The position numbers and the translations under genes were made by a program. This document shows positions 12,273 to 26,042 of a stretch of DNA of 64,000 nucleotides, one piece after another. Each line of letters starts with the position of its first letter. The stretch's first letter is position 1. The notes under the pieces are model-generated. The model was not told the DNA's origin, searched no databases, and saw nothing but the letters and a program-made list of their open reading frames with translations. Origin of the DNA: Bryum argenteum (lineage: Eukaryota; Streptophyta; Bryopsida; Bryales; Bryaceae); contig CM073322.1 of assembly GCA_037043015.1 (NCBI GenBank), positions 19,603,601-19,667,600 of the forward strand, given 5' to 3'.

Positions 12273-13105
12273 CCTTTTTCTAACAATAGTTTTGAATCTT
12301 TTTCGGTGGTCTTATTTTGATATCGAGGAAAACTGAATCGGAGTCCCTCGAATTGTGACATTTTTGTATAGATTTTCTGGGCAGGTCTGCACGTGTGAAA
12401 GAAAGAATGAAAGATGTGCCGTACCTGCTTGACCATGTAAATTCAGCCTGTTGATTGACCCTTAGTAAATTGCTGCTCAACAACAATGACGGCACTGTTA
12501 AGCATTATCTTTCATGGTTACTATCTTGTTTTGGCAATCTTGTTCTAATAGTTGCGCCATGGTACTGTGGAGGGTTTCGTAATGTGCAATATATGATGTG
12601 TTAGGTGGTAGCGAGTAGAACTTGAGAGTTAAATGAATTGCAATGTACGGAGTTAGAAGGTTGTTTTAGGGCTGGTCAAGATCTGCTGTCAGGCATCAAT
12701 TATGTATGGATGTGAGCAGTGTTATAGATCATAACAGTCAATCACACAAGTAGCATGCACCATTTCTAGTGATGTAATTACGTTTTTGATTAATTTTGGC
12801 AAGGGTGTCTTTAATCTGTAAACTTTGTTGATTTTATCCTTGCAAGGGGGTGTTTAAATTGTAAACTTTGAAGGTTGCAACCGTGGGAAGGTGGGATATT
12901 TCAAGAAATTACGCTTATGTAGAGTGGTGATTGGAGATAGTGTTGTACGGGTATGGAACCAAACGAATTGTGGTGCTGAAATGTGGCGATTATGTTAGGT
13001 TGCAGATGAAATGCATGTTAGGTTGTAGTTAAAATGTATGATAGGTTGCAAATAAAATGTATGCCATGATTGATATTATCTGCACCAATGTAAGGAGGGT
13101 ATAAT
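12273..13105. other. 3' UTR of the JASON-like gene and intergenic DNA
   Basis: The first few hundred bases are probably 3' UTR, but no single clear polyadenylation signal stands out. A small local duplication (ATGTTAGGTTGCA/GTAG, ATGATAGGTTGCA) occurs at about 12990-13050. No gene is seen. Confidence 0.5.
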
Positions 13106-13109
13106 TTAA

Positions 13110-14084
13110 CCCCTAAACGTCCCAGCCTATTTTTAGCAGAAAAGCACATTTCCATAGAATTCGTCATAAATGAAAATCAAGAGAAGCTATTAAGATCTCA
13201 ACCGTACAAACTTGTAATGGACTTACTGAAGCTCATGTGGACCAAAATTTGAGTCATGAGGCCTTATAGATCGGGAGATCATAACATATTAATACTAAAA
13301 ACAAACTGCAAAATTTCATCATTTTCACTTTGAGGTGGAAATGCTACCAATATACCTATTGCAATGAAAAAATCACCAACTAGAAAGATGTTCACCTTCA
13401 TCTTAATAAGTCCTTTACCCAAAAAAAATTCATCAAAAAAATTTCTTGGCTCAAATAAAAGCCATGCAATGGTAAAAACTACCGAAAATTTTACAAAGGA
13501 GAAATAGTCCAAAATTGGACCCTTTGCATTCAATTTCATGCCTTATCTTCAAAACATCTTCGATCTTGTTAAGGTTTCTACCACTTAGACTAGACTCTAA
13601 TTGGAGGATATCCCAAAAAATTAAGTTGAAATCCAACGGTGGATGAAGGAGATATAGCTCCTCAAATATCATCCATTTTCTCACTTTTTTTGTTGACAAA
13701 ACATCATTGCAAAGCCAATAGCAAAATCATTTGGATCAAAAAACTTCTTACTACAAAGTTGTTAAGAATCACCTTAAGATCATGACCATGAAAAAAAAAA
13801 AACACTAAAAACTATTTTTGGTTTCACATAATTGGCTTGCAATGGTAATACATGCCCCATGCTTGGAAACCCAAAAACAAGAGCTGTCTTCACTAAAGTG
13901 CATCCCATTAATTCATAATTTATTGTATGGGCTTGCAAATTTTTACAACACAAACTAGACTTGATTTGGAACCTAACCCAAGTGATTTAATCCAAAACGG
14001 ACCTCGGATGAAGAAGATATGGCTATTCGAAGTTTCTGCCCTCCATCCAAAATGTAGAAAAACGACATTGGGGACGTTTAGGGG
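13110..14084 (-). repeat. TTAA element, family A, complete copy (975 bp)
   Basis: Exact TTAA at 13106-13109 and 14085-14088. The tips are CCCCTAAACGTCCC and GGGGACGTTTAGGGG, a perfect inverted repeat of about 14 bp. It is the reverse complement of 34266-35237 with only scattered differences, so both moved recently. It carries an 82-aa open frame at 13451-13699 on the minus strand, the same frame as in the other copy. Confidence 0.88.
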
Positions 14085-14310
14085 TTAAAGTGCGTGAAAA
14101 TTGTCACTTTAGAGAGCCTACCATAAAATTCGGAATAAGAGGGTTTGAGCCCTTGTTGATCATTACTTCTTAGTGATACTACTTCTTACTAAAAACATAC
14201 CTCGTGTTTGAGTTAATTGAATAAATGTTGGTAATTATGAGAACTTTGAAGGTAGTTGGCCCTACCCTAGAGTGGACATAGAATTTGCAACAACAAGGTG
14301 CACTGGCCAT

Positions 14311-14432
14311 GTTAGAGTGAGAACAATAAACCCTTTACCGGCTAAGTTAGACTGAGAACAATAAACCCTTTACGGGCTAAGTTAGACTGAGAACAATAAA
14401 CCCTTTCTGAGAACAATAAACCCTTTAGCAAT
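14311..14432. repeat. 36-bp tandem repeat, about 3.5 units
   Basis: The unit GTTAGACTGAGAACAATAAA + CCCTTTACGGGCTAA is repeated almost exactly, with the last unit shortened. Confidence 0.85.
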
Positions 14433-14454
14433 TCTATTGCCTTGAACAAGTTTA

Positions 14455-14672
14455 GATAGATAGATAGATAGAAACTCCGGTCCCTTTCTAAGGGGCCGGC
14501 GTGAATGAAGTGTCCGTTCGTAATGCTAATATCCCGATGGCCACCGGACAAGGGGAAATTGGAACAATACTACTTCCCCCTCTCGAGGGTGGACACTGTA
14601 ACTACGCTAGTTTCTAGCCTAGTTACTAATGCCTTGAAGATACTTGACATAGTATCCCCCCAAAGGGCAAAA
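14455..14672. repeat. Dispersed ~200-bp repeat with (GATA)n end, copy 1
   Basis: Starts in a GATAGATAGATA run, then GAAACTCCGGTCCCTTTCTA and GAGGGTGGACACTGTAACTA. It matches 19341-19546 over about 200 bp in the same orientation. Read on the minus strand it ends in (TATC)n, like some LINE/SINE tails, but I find no pol III promoter boxes or target repeat. Confidence 0.75.
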
Positions 14673-15483
14673 AGAACAAGTTTACATCATACTAAACTTC
14701 GGTGCTTGGCATGGTGAAAAAATTAGTGAAAATGGGACTTTTTGGTAAAAACATGACATTCGCAAGACAAAGAATGTGTGTAACAAATTTGTCAAGTGTT
14801 ACCTTATAAATGGATTAGAAATTTGATGGTTGAAGAGATAAGTTAATGTCGATGTGACAATGTATGAATTTGTCCTGTCCCTGCTGAAGGCTCAACATCA
14901 AATCAAAAGCTTGTTTCCGAGGTTTAGGGTTCAGAGCTCCGCGATGGCGGACCCCTGCACTTCTTATCCATTGTAATTACTTCTAGTTCGCACTGCGCGG
15001 AACATCTCAATTTGGTTCGAGAAATTTAATCTATTCTGTGTGATTCATCGATCGGTTGTGGAGGTAGTATTCGCTATATCAAAGAATCTCGAAAGCTCAT
15101 TCCGTGAGTCTGCTTGAAGTCTGCTACTAACGCTCCCTCCTCCATGCTCCGAGTATAGTTCGGGTCGCATTGGATCACCTGTTTTGTTTCGAAAGTGGCC
15201 CACGTGGAGTCTCTCTACACAATTGCGGGAACAGGACGACAAGACATTCAAGGAACGGGAACTTGAATCTTGTTTCCCACTCCAATCTTCCTTAGCATTG
15301 CAGGTACTTACAAGTAAAAGTTGCCCTGCGAACGTTCCAACGCGAGATGTTGTTGAGTGTTCGAATGGTTGCTTGATTTGGTATCCGGACATTCTACTTC
15401 GGTTCTACCTTCACCACCGCCTCGTACATTTTGAGTCGAATATAAGATGGACTATGTCCAATGTCAGGAACATGAGCAGCTTC
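14673..15483. other. Intergenic DNA upstream of tRNA-Thr
   Basis: Moderately GC-rich unique sequence. A 10-codon frame beginning MADPCTSYPL at 14944 follows a plausible leader but ends at once. No gene is recognised. Confidence 0.5.
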
Positions 15484-15555
15484 GCCTTTATAGCTCAGTG
15501 GTAGAGCGTCAGTCTTGTAAACTGAAGGTCCGGTGTTCGATCCACCGTGGAGGCA
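15484..15555 (+). tRNA. trnT-UGU: tRNA-Thr, anticodon TGT, 72 nt, no intron
   Basis: The full cloverleaf can be drawn. The 7-bp acceptor stem (GCCTTTA with TGGAGGC) includes two G-T pairs. The D arm is GCTC-AGTGGTA-GAGC. The anticodon stem TCAGT/ACTGA encloses loop CTTGTAA with anticodon TGT at positions 34-36. The variable region is AGGTC, and the T arm is CGGTG-TTCGATC-CACCG with discriminator A. The internal A box (TAGCTCAGTGG) and B box are intact. CCA is not encoded, as expected for a nuclear tRNA gene. It stands alone in unique sequence. Confidence 0.94.
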
Positions 15556-15580
15556 ACGGCGAAAAGAACTGTGAATGCAC

Positions 15581-15588
15581 TTTTTTTT
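15581..15588 (+). terminator. RNA polymerase III terminator (T8) for tRNA-Thr
   Basis: A run of eight T on the sense strand begins 26 nt after the tRNA 3' end. It is the first run of four or more T downstream of the gene. Confidence 0.8.
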
Positions 15589-17281
15589 CATTTTGATTGT
15601 CCCCTTCATTGCTTTTGTCGAGTCCTCTTCATGGTGCAAGGGTTTCGATCCCAATTTCATGATCGTCGTTGTGGCGTATTAGGGTTACGGGAATTGAATC
15701 CTTGAACCCAAGGTTTGTTCCTGGAGCTGCCACCAGGGTAACATGTTTACTCGTTGAATTACAAAGATAGAGAATTACGTTCCCTGCATTGATGCAATGA
15801 ATGCGTGCTACATGAGAGGATTAATTGCGAGTGTCTTCCTTCAATGGAAGAGTCCATCTTGAACATCAAACTGGGAGTGCATGCGAGAGTACCGCAGCTA
15901 TGGTTCGTGGAGATATTCTAGTACCCCATACGCATTGCTTGCCCGCTCAGTTTCTGCTTGTACAAGTTCCACCAGGGCTGCCGTCGCAGCCGGGTGCTCA
16001 GCACAAGCGAACTATTCTTTCGCCTTTTACTAAAGAATACCGTGCGCTGGGTACATTTACCGGCATACCCCATTTTTTGGACTGCTCCTAACGGGGCCCA
16101 TCAATGCAAATGCATAACAGGATGAATCCAGACGTCTGTCTCGTGCCCGTCTAGAACTAAACCAACACCCGCCCCACCGGAAAATAACTCAGTGAAAAGT
16201 TCCCAGAGGGATTGAGATTCACCTCTTTCGGTTCATTGCCGATTCATGAATTTGTTATCCATTGCCAATTTCAACATGAATCGGTTATATAGCAGTGTAC
16301 CTTGCGAAGTAAGATCTCCCTGCAAGTGCCTATTGGCGAGGCGCACAGCGGATGGTCTTAGGATCTATACATACCACCCACCTCTGAATATCGCATAGTT
16401 GGCATATAATCTTTCATCATCTCTTTGGCAACTACCATTGTAGTATCTATAATGTGATCACTGTAAAGAATTGAATTTGTCAAATTCTTGATAGCTGAGG
16501 AATATTTCCAACCACAGCAAGCAAACAGACGACTGTTTACTGGTTCAGGGAATGAACCTCATGTCCGGGAGACGTTATCATGTATGAAAGTGCACACTAA
16601 GCGTCAATGAAAGTGAACACATGATTCTTTGCCTAGTAGGGCGCTACTCTGTTTCATGCATGTATTTCTCTCAATTGATTATTACATTAATTGGTTGAAA
16701 GAAAAGAAGAAGTGAGCACATGAGAACCGCATGTCCAACCTCGTTACTCGGTGGAGAACATCGGCCCATCGTTAAGGTAAGCTTTTGCTGTTTGTTTGGC
16801 CCAACCCAATTTCATCATGTCTCACCAACGTGGTCACTTAATTTCCATGGTCTTCCCGGGGTCAAGTAGTTTGGTCAAAGACGTGCATTGCATGCATGAT
16901 TCTCAATTTTCTCCGAATGAACTCGGGAGTATATGAATCGGAGCTACCACATTAAATTTCGTTCCTTAATCGCTGATTTTCCTTTGAAGAGCTCCTGGAA
17001 TCCAAGCAATTTCGACAACACCAAGTGCTGCCAATTCAATCTGAAGGTATGCCTTCAAAACATCCATATTTGTTGCTCCTTTCACTGCAGTTACACTTGC
17101 ACTACTCCAGTATAATGTCATAGCAACAGGACGAGATCGTACTTTGATGTGGCAACCAGTATCACTGCAATGACTTACCTCTTCTTAGAATCAAGTGCTT
17201 TCCCGTACTGTAATGTGCACACTCCTGGAATCCATCTCATATTGTACACTTACAGTTGCGGAGAAAACATCAACGCGCAAA
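15589..17281. other. Intergenic DNA and presumed promoter of the dehydrogenase gene
   Basis: No recognisable gene. An 88-aa open frame at 15825-16091 has no family match. The last few hundred bases presumably carry the promoter and 5' UTR of the dehydrogenase gene; no TATA box can be assigned. Confidence 0.45.
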
Positions 17282-19268
17282 ATGAAGGTGGAACAGGGTC
17301 AAGTTGCTATCATCACTGGTGCCGCCACAGGAATCGGTACAATCAATCAAGTTGTTCTGATCATGCCATTGTATTCACTCCATGACCTAGTTGCAGAGAA
17401 TGTTGTGGCTTAGCTATGACAAGAATCCGGCAAGCGTTCAAATATAGCTCCTGAACACAACACCAACCCGATTCGCATAATTTTTCTATCATTACAAAGA
17501 TGGAACTATAACTCGATCATAGAAGTGTGTCTGTGATGTGTGGCAGGGAGGGCTCTGGCTGTGGCTCTGGCCAGCAAGGGTGTGCACGTTACAATAGTGG
17601 ATTTGAAGAGCAAGGAAGGAGAAGAAACCGTGCATCTGGTGGAAGTGGAGCATGCCAGAATCTCGTACCTGCCAACCCTCCCTTCGGCGGTTTTCATTCA
17701 ATGCGACGTAACCAAGACTGGTAGGCACACCAGTTGCTTGAATGTGAATCGTGCTTAATCCTCCAATTTAACAACCTTCTTCTTAAAGTTTTCAGCAGCT
17801 TTACTCACGTTCTTGAAACACCATCTGAGCTCAATTCACAATCAGTCCATTGCTAAGAAAAAACATTCGTGAACAGTTAATGTTGTGGTGTAGTCGGGCA
17901 CGCCTCTAAATTTACCAGAAGCAGAAGCTGAATTAGTCGCGGGCTATAATGTAGAATATTCTTCGATGGGTTTTGCTCTTTTATTTTTTAGGGGAATATC
18001 ATGCTCTTGGAATTTTTGTGAACAGCACTTGGTGAATCATGCCTTAACTGAGAGAAGATAGTCTGAATCAAAAAACTTCAGAATTCTCAGCACTTATTTG
18101 CAACGTTCGTGCACAATCTGTCGTGAACATGCTTTCAGATTCGTTGCTGGTGGTGTGAGCCGGGACCCATCTAGTCATGCTCTTAAATTTGTGTAGACAG
18201 TTCTGTAAGAGTGGTATGTTCGGATTGTGTGCTTGATGCAACAGAGGAGTTGGCTGCGGCATTTGCCCGTCACCAGGAGGTATTCGGGGCGCTACACATA
18301 TGTATCAACAACGCCGGCATATCAGGAGGAGGGCCATTCTACGAGACTGACTCGTGGCGCAAAGTGATCGAGGTCAATCTCATTGCAGTCATCGACGGCA
18401 CCAGCAAAGCAGTAAGTTCCACTTCACGCATCTTCCAACCCAATTTCATCACTGCTGCACCGCTTAAATCCATAGAGTACTTCTTCAGACATATACAGAC
18501 GTTCTCAGCAATGATAAACATACATTGCCCAATTGGATTCAACGAAAGCGAAAGTCAGAGTTTTGATCTCTCGTACTCGTTTCTGCACAGATTCAAGCGA
18601 TGAAAGCGCAAGGAGGTTTGATATTGAATGTGGGATCCGCAGCTGGCTTCATTCCGTTGCCGTATGTACCCACTTACAGTGCAAGCAAAGGTCAGATTCC
18701 TTCTCTTATTATCAAGTTCACAGACAGCAAGATCGATATCAATACGTACATGATGCAATGCAGGTGGTGTTGTCATGTTCACAAGGTCGCTCGATCGCTT
18801 GGGAATGGGGATTCGTGTAAATGCAATATGTCCCGAGGTTGGCCTCTTAACTTCATCTCCTCGATCTCATATATGATGTCAAATGGCAATCCAACTGATT
18901 GCATATGGTATGCAGTTTGTGGAGACAGCTCTTGCGACAGCAGTGCCGGCTATCCGAGACTACATCCGGGACCACGTAGGTTTTATCGCCATGGAAAGAG
19001 TGGTAGCAGGTAATCCTAACGTGAATTATCAATTCGACTTGTGATTCATTATCAAGAGCTACATACATACATTTCAATTTATTCCCTTTCTTACTCTTTG
19101 ATGTGATTGAGTGCAGCTGGTTTTTCTCTGCTTGACGACGAGAGTAAGGCAGGTGAATGCATGTGGGTACCAGCTCTTCGACCCACACAAATATGGCCAG
19201 ATGATGAGACAAAGAGCAAGTATCAGACTTACAAGAAGAATGAAGTGGCCTTCAGAACAGTACATTGA
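17282..19268 (+). CDS. Short-chain dehydrogenase/reductase, 15-hydroxyprostaglandin dehydrogenase-like, 7 exons, 271 aa
   Basis: Exons: 17282-17336, 17547-17720, 18245-18411, 18591-18690, 18764-18837, 18916-19009, 19117-19268. The total of 816 nt gives 271 aa plus TGA, close to the 266 aa of human 15-PGDH. Classical SDR features are complete: the Rossmann motif TGAATGIG (12-19); Asp at 37 after the second beta strand, predicting NAD rather than NADP; CDV (71-73); NNAG (98-101); and catalytic Asn121, Ser148, Tyr161 and Lys165 (YSASK). The spacing from CDV to the FG before NNAG equals that of human 15-PGDH, which supports the exon 2/3 junction. The final 45 residues are specific to this protein and carry no motif I know. 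The expected reaction is NAD-dependent oxidation of a secondary alcohol; the substrate is not shown by the sequence. The intron 5 donor (GTTGGC) is weak but keeps the frame. Confidence 0.87.
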
Positions 19269-19340
19269 CCTGAATGTGTAATACTGTATATTACTGGATA
19301 GGAGATGGCTTGGGCTTCTCTGGGGTTATAAAGGCAGATA

Positions 19341-19546
19341 GATAGAAACTCCGGTTCCTTTCTAAGGGGCCAGAGTGAATGAAGTGTCCGTTTGTAATGC
19401 TAATATCTCAAATGCCACTGGATAAGGGGAAATTAGAACAATACTACTTCCCCTTTTCGAGGGTGGACACTATAACTACGCTAGTTTCTAGCTAGTTACT
19501 AGTGCCTTTGAAGATACTTAACATAGTACCCCCAAAAGGACTTCGA
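19341..19546. repeat. Dispersed ~200-bp repeat with (GATA)n end, copy 2
   Basis: Same repeat as 14455-14672, beginning in AGATAGATAGAAACTCCGG, about 75 bp beyond the dehydrogenase stop codon, so it probably lies in or next to that gene's 3' UTR. Confidence 0.75.
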
Positions 19547-21123
19547 GATACCCATACAACAAGGTCCAAGGACCTCATCGTAGTTGGGTGGACTATGTTG
19601 GTGAGCACCACACTGGCATGGAGAATAGAGTCCACGACCTCCTCGTCCGGGCCATGAGCTCCAACCACCAAGCCAAGGCCTCTGGTACCTTCTATACATT
19701 AGGCACTTATATTTTAGATCACCAAATGTTTATCAACAAGATGAATTTCCAAATATTGAAATTGTTGGGATTGCTATTAAGCTGTTACACATGTTGACCA
19801 CGGTACATGGCTTTATGTGGTACTACCACCATATTTGACTTAGATTCATGCTATTTGTTGTATGTGAATCTCAATGTGAAATGACTTGTTATTTGTTTGT
19901 TGGGAACTTAGTGGTTAGTGTAAAGTAAAGGGCTGTTTCCACCCGGCTCTTTAAACCTCATGGTATGAATATGACTTCTGCTAGAATAGATTAAATCCGA
20001 ATGCATTTACACAACAAAGATGGCAGGAGTTGGAAAGTTAGTTCGGTGGGAAGTTTTGTAGGTTGATATTCACACGGAGGGGATGTAGGTGTTGATTTAT
20101 TTTTGAGTTGCAAATTGATTCTCATGTTCGCACAGGGGTCATTTGTTTGTTAATTCAGCGATGTTGTTACAACACATAGCGTCGTCAGATTGGTTGGAGC
20201 GTGGCCTCCGAGAGTCCAAGCAACCTTGAGATGTCTGAGTCCGAGAACGCACTCGGTTGACCAAGGCAAGGAGTCTGAAAGTAGAGGATGTCGAAAGGCA
20301 TGAAGTGAGACACACTTGTAGTGGGACCACTCTACTCTTAAGGGAAGTAGTTACAAATTTCTTAACAATTCTTGCTTCGCCTCTATTGGGTTATCAAGTT
20401 CTACTTCCATTCACCTCTTCTTGCCCCATCTGGGTGGAAGAAGAAACATTCAAGTACCGTCAGGTTGTGCTCTGTGGAGTTGCTTGAAAAAAATAGCCTA
20501 CAACTCATTTATTACCACCCACATATTAATAAAAGGCCATCAACGGGCCTAGTTTTTTGCAATAATTGAAATTGGCCCTTCTAAGCTCATATTGAAAAGA
20601 GCCTCCCAATTTCTGAGAAATCAACGTTTCGAGAAGATGGGTGAATTAGCAAGTACTCTGAACCTTTTCGGTCTACCTTCTCACCACCTCCTCAAGGTGC
20701 ATAGTTATATGTTCCTTAACCAAACCTATTAGCTTTAGAATATCTTTTTGATGAGCACACCTATTTTCTTAGTTCCTTATGTACCTCCATGTGTCTATGC
20801 TCACCTTGAAGTGGGTTTGGATTTCTTTCTCTCCTTAAGTGTCTTTGATGTGCACTTTATTCCAATATTATATGGTGTTGTTTTAGGACTTAGATTTGTC
20901 CCTGGAATAGGGCAACAATAACAATTTACTATTCTGCCAAACACATTGTTCACAATAAAGCATTACCTTTAGCTATATCTACTTTTCCGTATTCTAAAAT
21001 TTTAATATAATTTCTATCAAACCAACCATCCAAATATGATATATCATTTGCATCACATTATTTGAATCCAACTTGTCATTCTTGTATATTGAAATATACT
21101 TAAAGACTTCTTTCATAAGGACA

Positions 21124-21124
<1 letters not shown>
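19547..21124. other. Intergenic DNA, no gene seen
   Basis: A coding-like 69-aa plus-strand frame at 19588-19797 (GEHHTGMENRVHDLLVRAM) continues from the repeat at 19341 and may be a transposon remnant. The rest is AT-rich with no recognised feature. Confidence 0.45.

Positions 21125-21187
<63 letters not shown>
21125..21187 (+). repeat. Uninterrupted A63 homopolymer
   Basis: 63 A without a break. No target duplication matching its 3' flank (CGTCGAGGGATACG) is visible upstream, so a retro-insertion tail cannot be shown. Confidence 0.95.
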
Positions 21188-21188
<1 letters not shown>

Positions 21189-21210
21189 GTCGAGGGATAC
21201 GAATCAAAGA

Positions 21211-21363
<153 letters not shown>

Positions 21364-21424
21364 AATATCATTATGTCATTATGCCAAACCTCTTTTATTA
21401 TACCAAAACAAATTACATTGGTGC

Positions 21425-21495
21425 ATCACCATTTTAAGTGAATCTACCTTCTGCTAATAATATTGCGCACAAAGAGGTGTCGGTGACACGTCGAC
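21425..21495. repeat. Short dispersed repeat, copy 1
   Basis: CATCACCATTTTAAGTGAAT through GTGTCGGTGACACG resembles 35305-35375 in the same orientation. It contains a small palindrome GTGTCGGTGACAC. Confidence 0.6.
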
Positions 21496-21737
21496 AAAGC
21501 CAACGTGTTCAAAAGAAGTCCGCAGGCATCAAAGAGCCACCGTGGCAAAAACGAGATGCCCAAAATTTGAGGATCTGAACAGAGGAACTCGATCAGCCCT
21601 TCGAATTCCAACAGCAGTTTCGGTTCATCGTTCTCAATTTCGGTGTTTCCGACCCACCGCCTCCGCAGTTGCTGGTGTAGCAATTTAGGGTTCCGTGCCC
21701 GAATCGTTTCAATTCTGTCAACAGAGGCTTGGGAGCC
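21470..21737 (+). promoter_or_regulatory. 5' leader and presumed promoter of the PTGES2-like gene
   Basis: CpG-containing, GC-richer DNA separates the (TA)n run and AT-rich repeat remnant from the first ATG. No TATA box in a usable position is seen. The (TA)72 tract ends about 380 bp ahead of the ATG, so its length could affect this promoter. Confidence 0.35.
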
Positions 21738-23768
<2,031 letters not shown>

Positions 23769-25699
23769 TTTTCATCGCGACAGGTTATCAATCTATGATC
23801 CACTCTCAATTGGTAGCTTCCAATAAGCACAGCTTGTCACGTCTCTGTGATCACAGTTTGTAGGCCCGGCTTAGTTAGAAGCGCAGGTACGTTTTGCACT
23901 GTAAAGAGGATAAATTTAGAAGACTTGTGGTTACTTGGGCCCGTGTTGTTATCGTCCAAATTCAAGGGGTTTTGAGTTTGTAGCATTTTCCTGACCACTT
24001 GGACACGTCCTCCTCTTCTGAAGAGTTAGTTACTGTTAGTCACATATTAGTTTCTTGTAGGTAGGTAGCCAGTCATCACCATTCTTTGGATAGTCCAGAA
24101 GTACACGCATTTACTCGTTTCCTAGACCTGTCCTTTTGAGGGGGCATATGGAGGAACTATTATGTTTTATACTATGAATGAGAGGACACTTCTTCTAGCG
24201 ATCTTTGCGAAAGCATGTCTATGTATCCAGGATGCAATGCAGGATGGAGGTTTAGTGCCTGCCAAAAATGAGCATGGAGTTCAACAGACAATGTAAGAAT
24301 TTGCATGTATGAGGTGACGTACTCAATGAGCAGTGGCTGTTAAATTCTTGAAGTTGGATTTACTTGATTAGCACAAGAGAAACCAATTCAATCATCTGAT
24401 TAGAGCATCTAAATGATTTGCCCTTATCAATTGTCACAACATTCAATAAGCATGCAAGTTTTTCCACTCACTTGGGTTCTCAGCAATTCTCGTTGGTTAT
24501 CATTTTTTTTCTTTTGTAATTGTCAAAACACTTTCTGATCACTTAAAATAATGTAATAGTATGTACGCATACACCGGTTGTGAGAATCACGAGTACTGTA
24601 ATTGATAACCAATTCTTTTAGTGTACTGGACTACTCACGCGGTTGACAACAACTGGTGCGACACTCCGTTGCATGAGACGACGCTGATCACTCCGCAATT
24701 GAATTAGAAATCTAAGCGTCATGCTGCTGGCCTCTAGTTTCATAAAGTTTCAAAGGTAACATGTGTGATATGCGCAAGTATACACCAAAGCTCAATACTG
24801 CAACTTAGTTTCCCAGTCTAGCAACAGCACTGAAGGACCACTCTAGCTCCTCCCAGCATCCAAGAATCATTCACAAAATCAATGCACAGACAGCCAAACA
24901 CTTCGATAGAGCTTGAAACTTACCTTTTTGAGGGTGATCGATGATGGTTCGAACGTTCGATATAACTAACTGAGAGGATTCCTCATCATCCACTTCATGC
25001 AAATTCCGCCAGCTACAATCGCACTCCCTGAATCTCACAACACACAGACAATCATCAAATAATATCGACCATAGCAAAGCGTACCAATTTCGTAAGGATA
25101 CTCAATGACTAGAAGCAAAGGAGTACATCGTGATAGCAATTGAAAAAGCATCCGCCAGAGCTCGATTAGCACGAGCCCATCTACGCACAATATCCACCAT
25201 GTTTTTATCCACAATCCGGAGAGTTGAGAAATAAACTGTAGCACCTGCGTTTAGATCAAACTATCTCAAGACTAAAAGTCAGAATTTGCAATGTTGCCCT
25301 CGTCAGTTCATTCAAGTGTCGTGACAAGGGGGTACATTCAGATTGCCAAAGGGCTATATAAGCACATTATATACCAGAGCCATTAGGACTCTCCTCGATC
25401 GTCCTATTCAAAATCAAATGAGGACTTGCAATATGCAAAAAAGGGCCTGAAACCAGAACCTTAAACAAGCTAGTCTCTGCCATCCAGCTTGGAGCACATC
25501 ACATCAGTTGGTGAACATTCAATTCCCACCATGTACTCTAGAGCTACATGGTCTATAGAAAATCAGTGAAAACATCAAATCTAATCAACCTGCCCACATG
25601 CTCGTAACATCACATTCAAGAAAAACCCTAAAACGAGGGAAATGCGAATTTATGTCATTATTGGACATGTTGGACAATTGTCCTTTTACTATTTTTACA
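23769..25699. other. PTGES2-like 3' UTR and intergenic DNA
   Basis: The first 400-500 bases are likely 3' UTR. Beyond that the sequence is unique, moderately AT-rich and without a recognisable gene. Two short overlapping minus-strand frames at 24871-25244 have no family match. Confidence 0.5.
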
Positions 25700-26042
25700 G
25701 CATTGTTTTAGAAGTTTCTTGCTATATTAAGTCTGAAGTTGTTGGTTGAATTTCAGAAGTTGTTGTTTTGACTTTCAAGCTACTGCTTCCAAGTGGTGTT
25801 GTTGGAGCTGTGAAGGTGTTGGAGTTGTAAAGGTAGTTCTGCTTCAGTAGTTGTTGTTGTTACGGTGCCCTCTCCAATAACCGCCGCTAGAGCCACCGCC
25901 GTAGCGACCATCACTTAGAAGGAGAACCACCTTCACAGCTCAAACACCACCACTTGGGAGCAACAGCTTGAAACTCGAAACAACAACTTCCGAAATTGAA
26001 ACAACTTTAGACTTGATAGCAAGCAAATTTTCAAAACAATGC
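25700..26042. repeat. 343-bp foldback with ~130-bp imperfect inverted arms
   Basis: The left arm (25700 to about 25845) begins GCATTGTTTT and the right arm (about 25915-26042) ends AAAACAATGC. The arms pair along their whole length at roughly 80%, with small indels and one local duplication in the left arm (GTTGGAGCTGTGAAGGT / GTTGGAGTTGTAAAGGT). The loop is about 70 bp and GC-rich (CCGCCGCTAGAGCCACCGCC). It may be a foldback MITE or a hairpin RNA source. No clear target duplication is seen. Confidence 0.85.

Noticed and set aside
14944-14976. Short frame MADPCTSYPL as a gene start
   Set aside because: It stops after ten codons and no donor site gives a sensible continuation.
15184-15504. 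106-aa frame running into tRNA-Thr, and the reverse frame at 15394-15660
   Set aside because: Both overlap the tRNA gene and show no family; they are chance frames.
21125-21187. A63 run as a retro-insertion tail
   Set aside because: No target duplication can be found for its 3' flank, unlike the insertion at 29487-29872.
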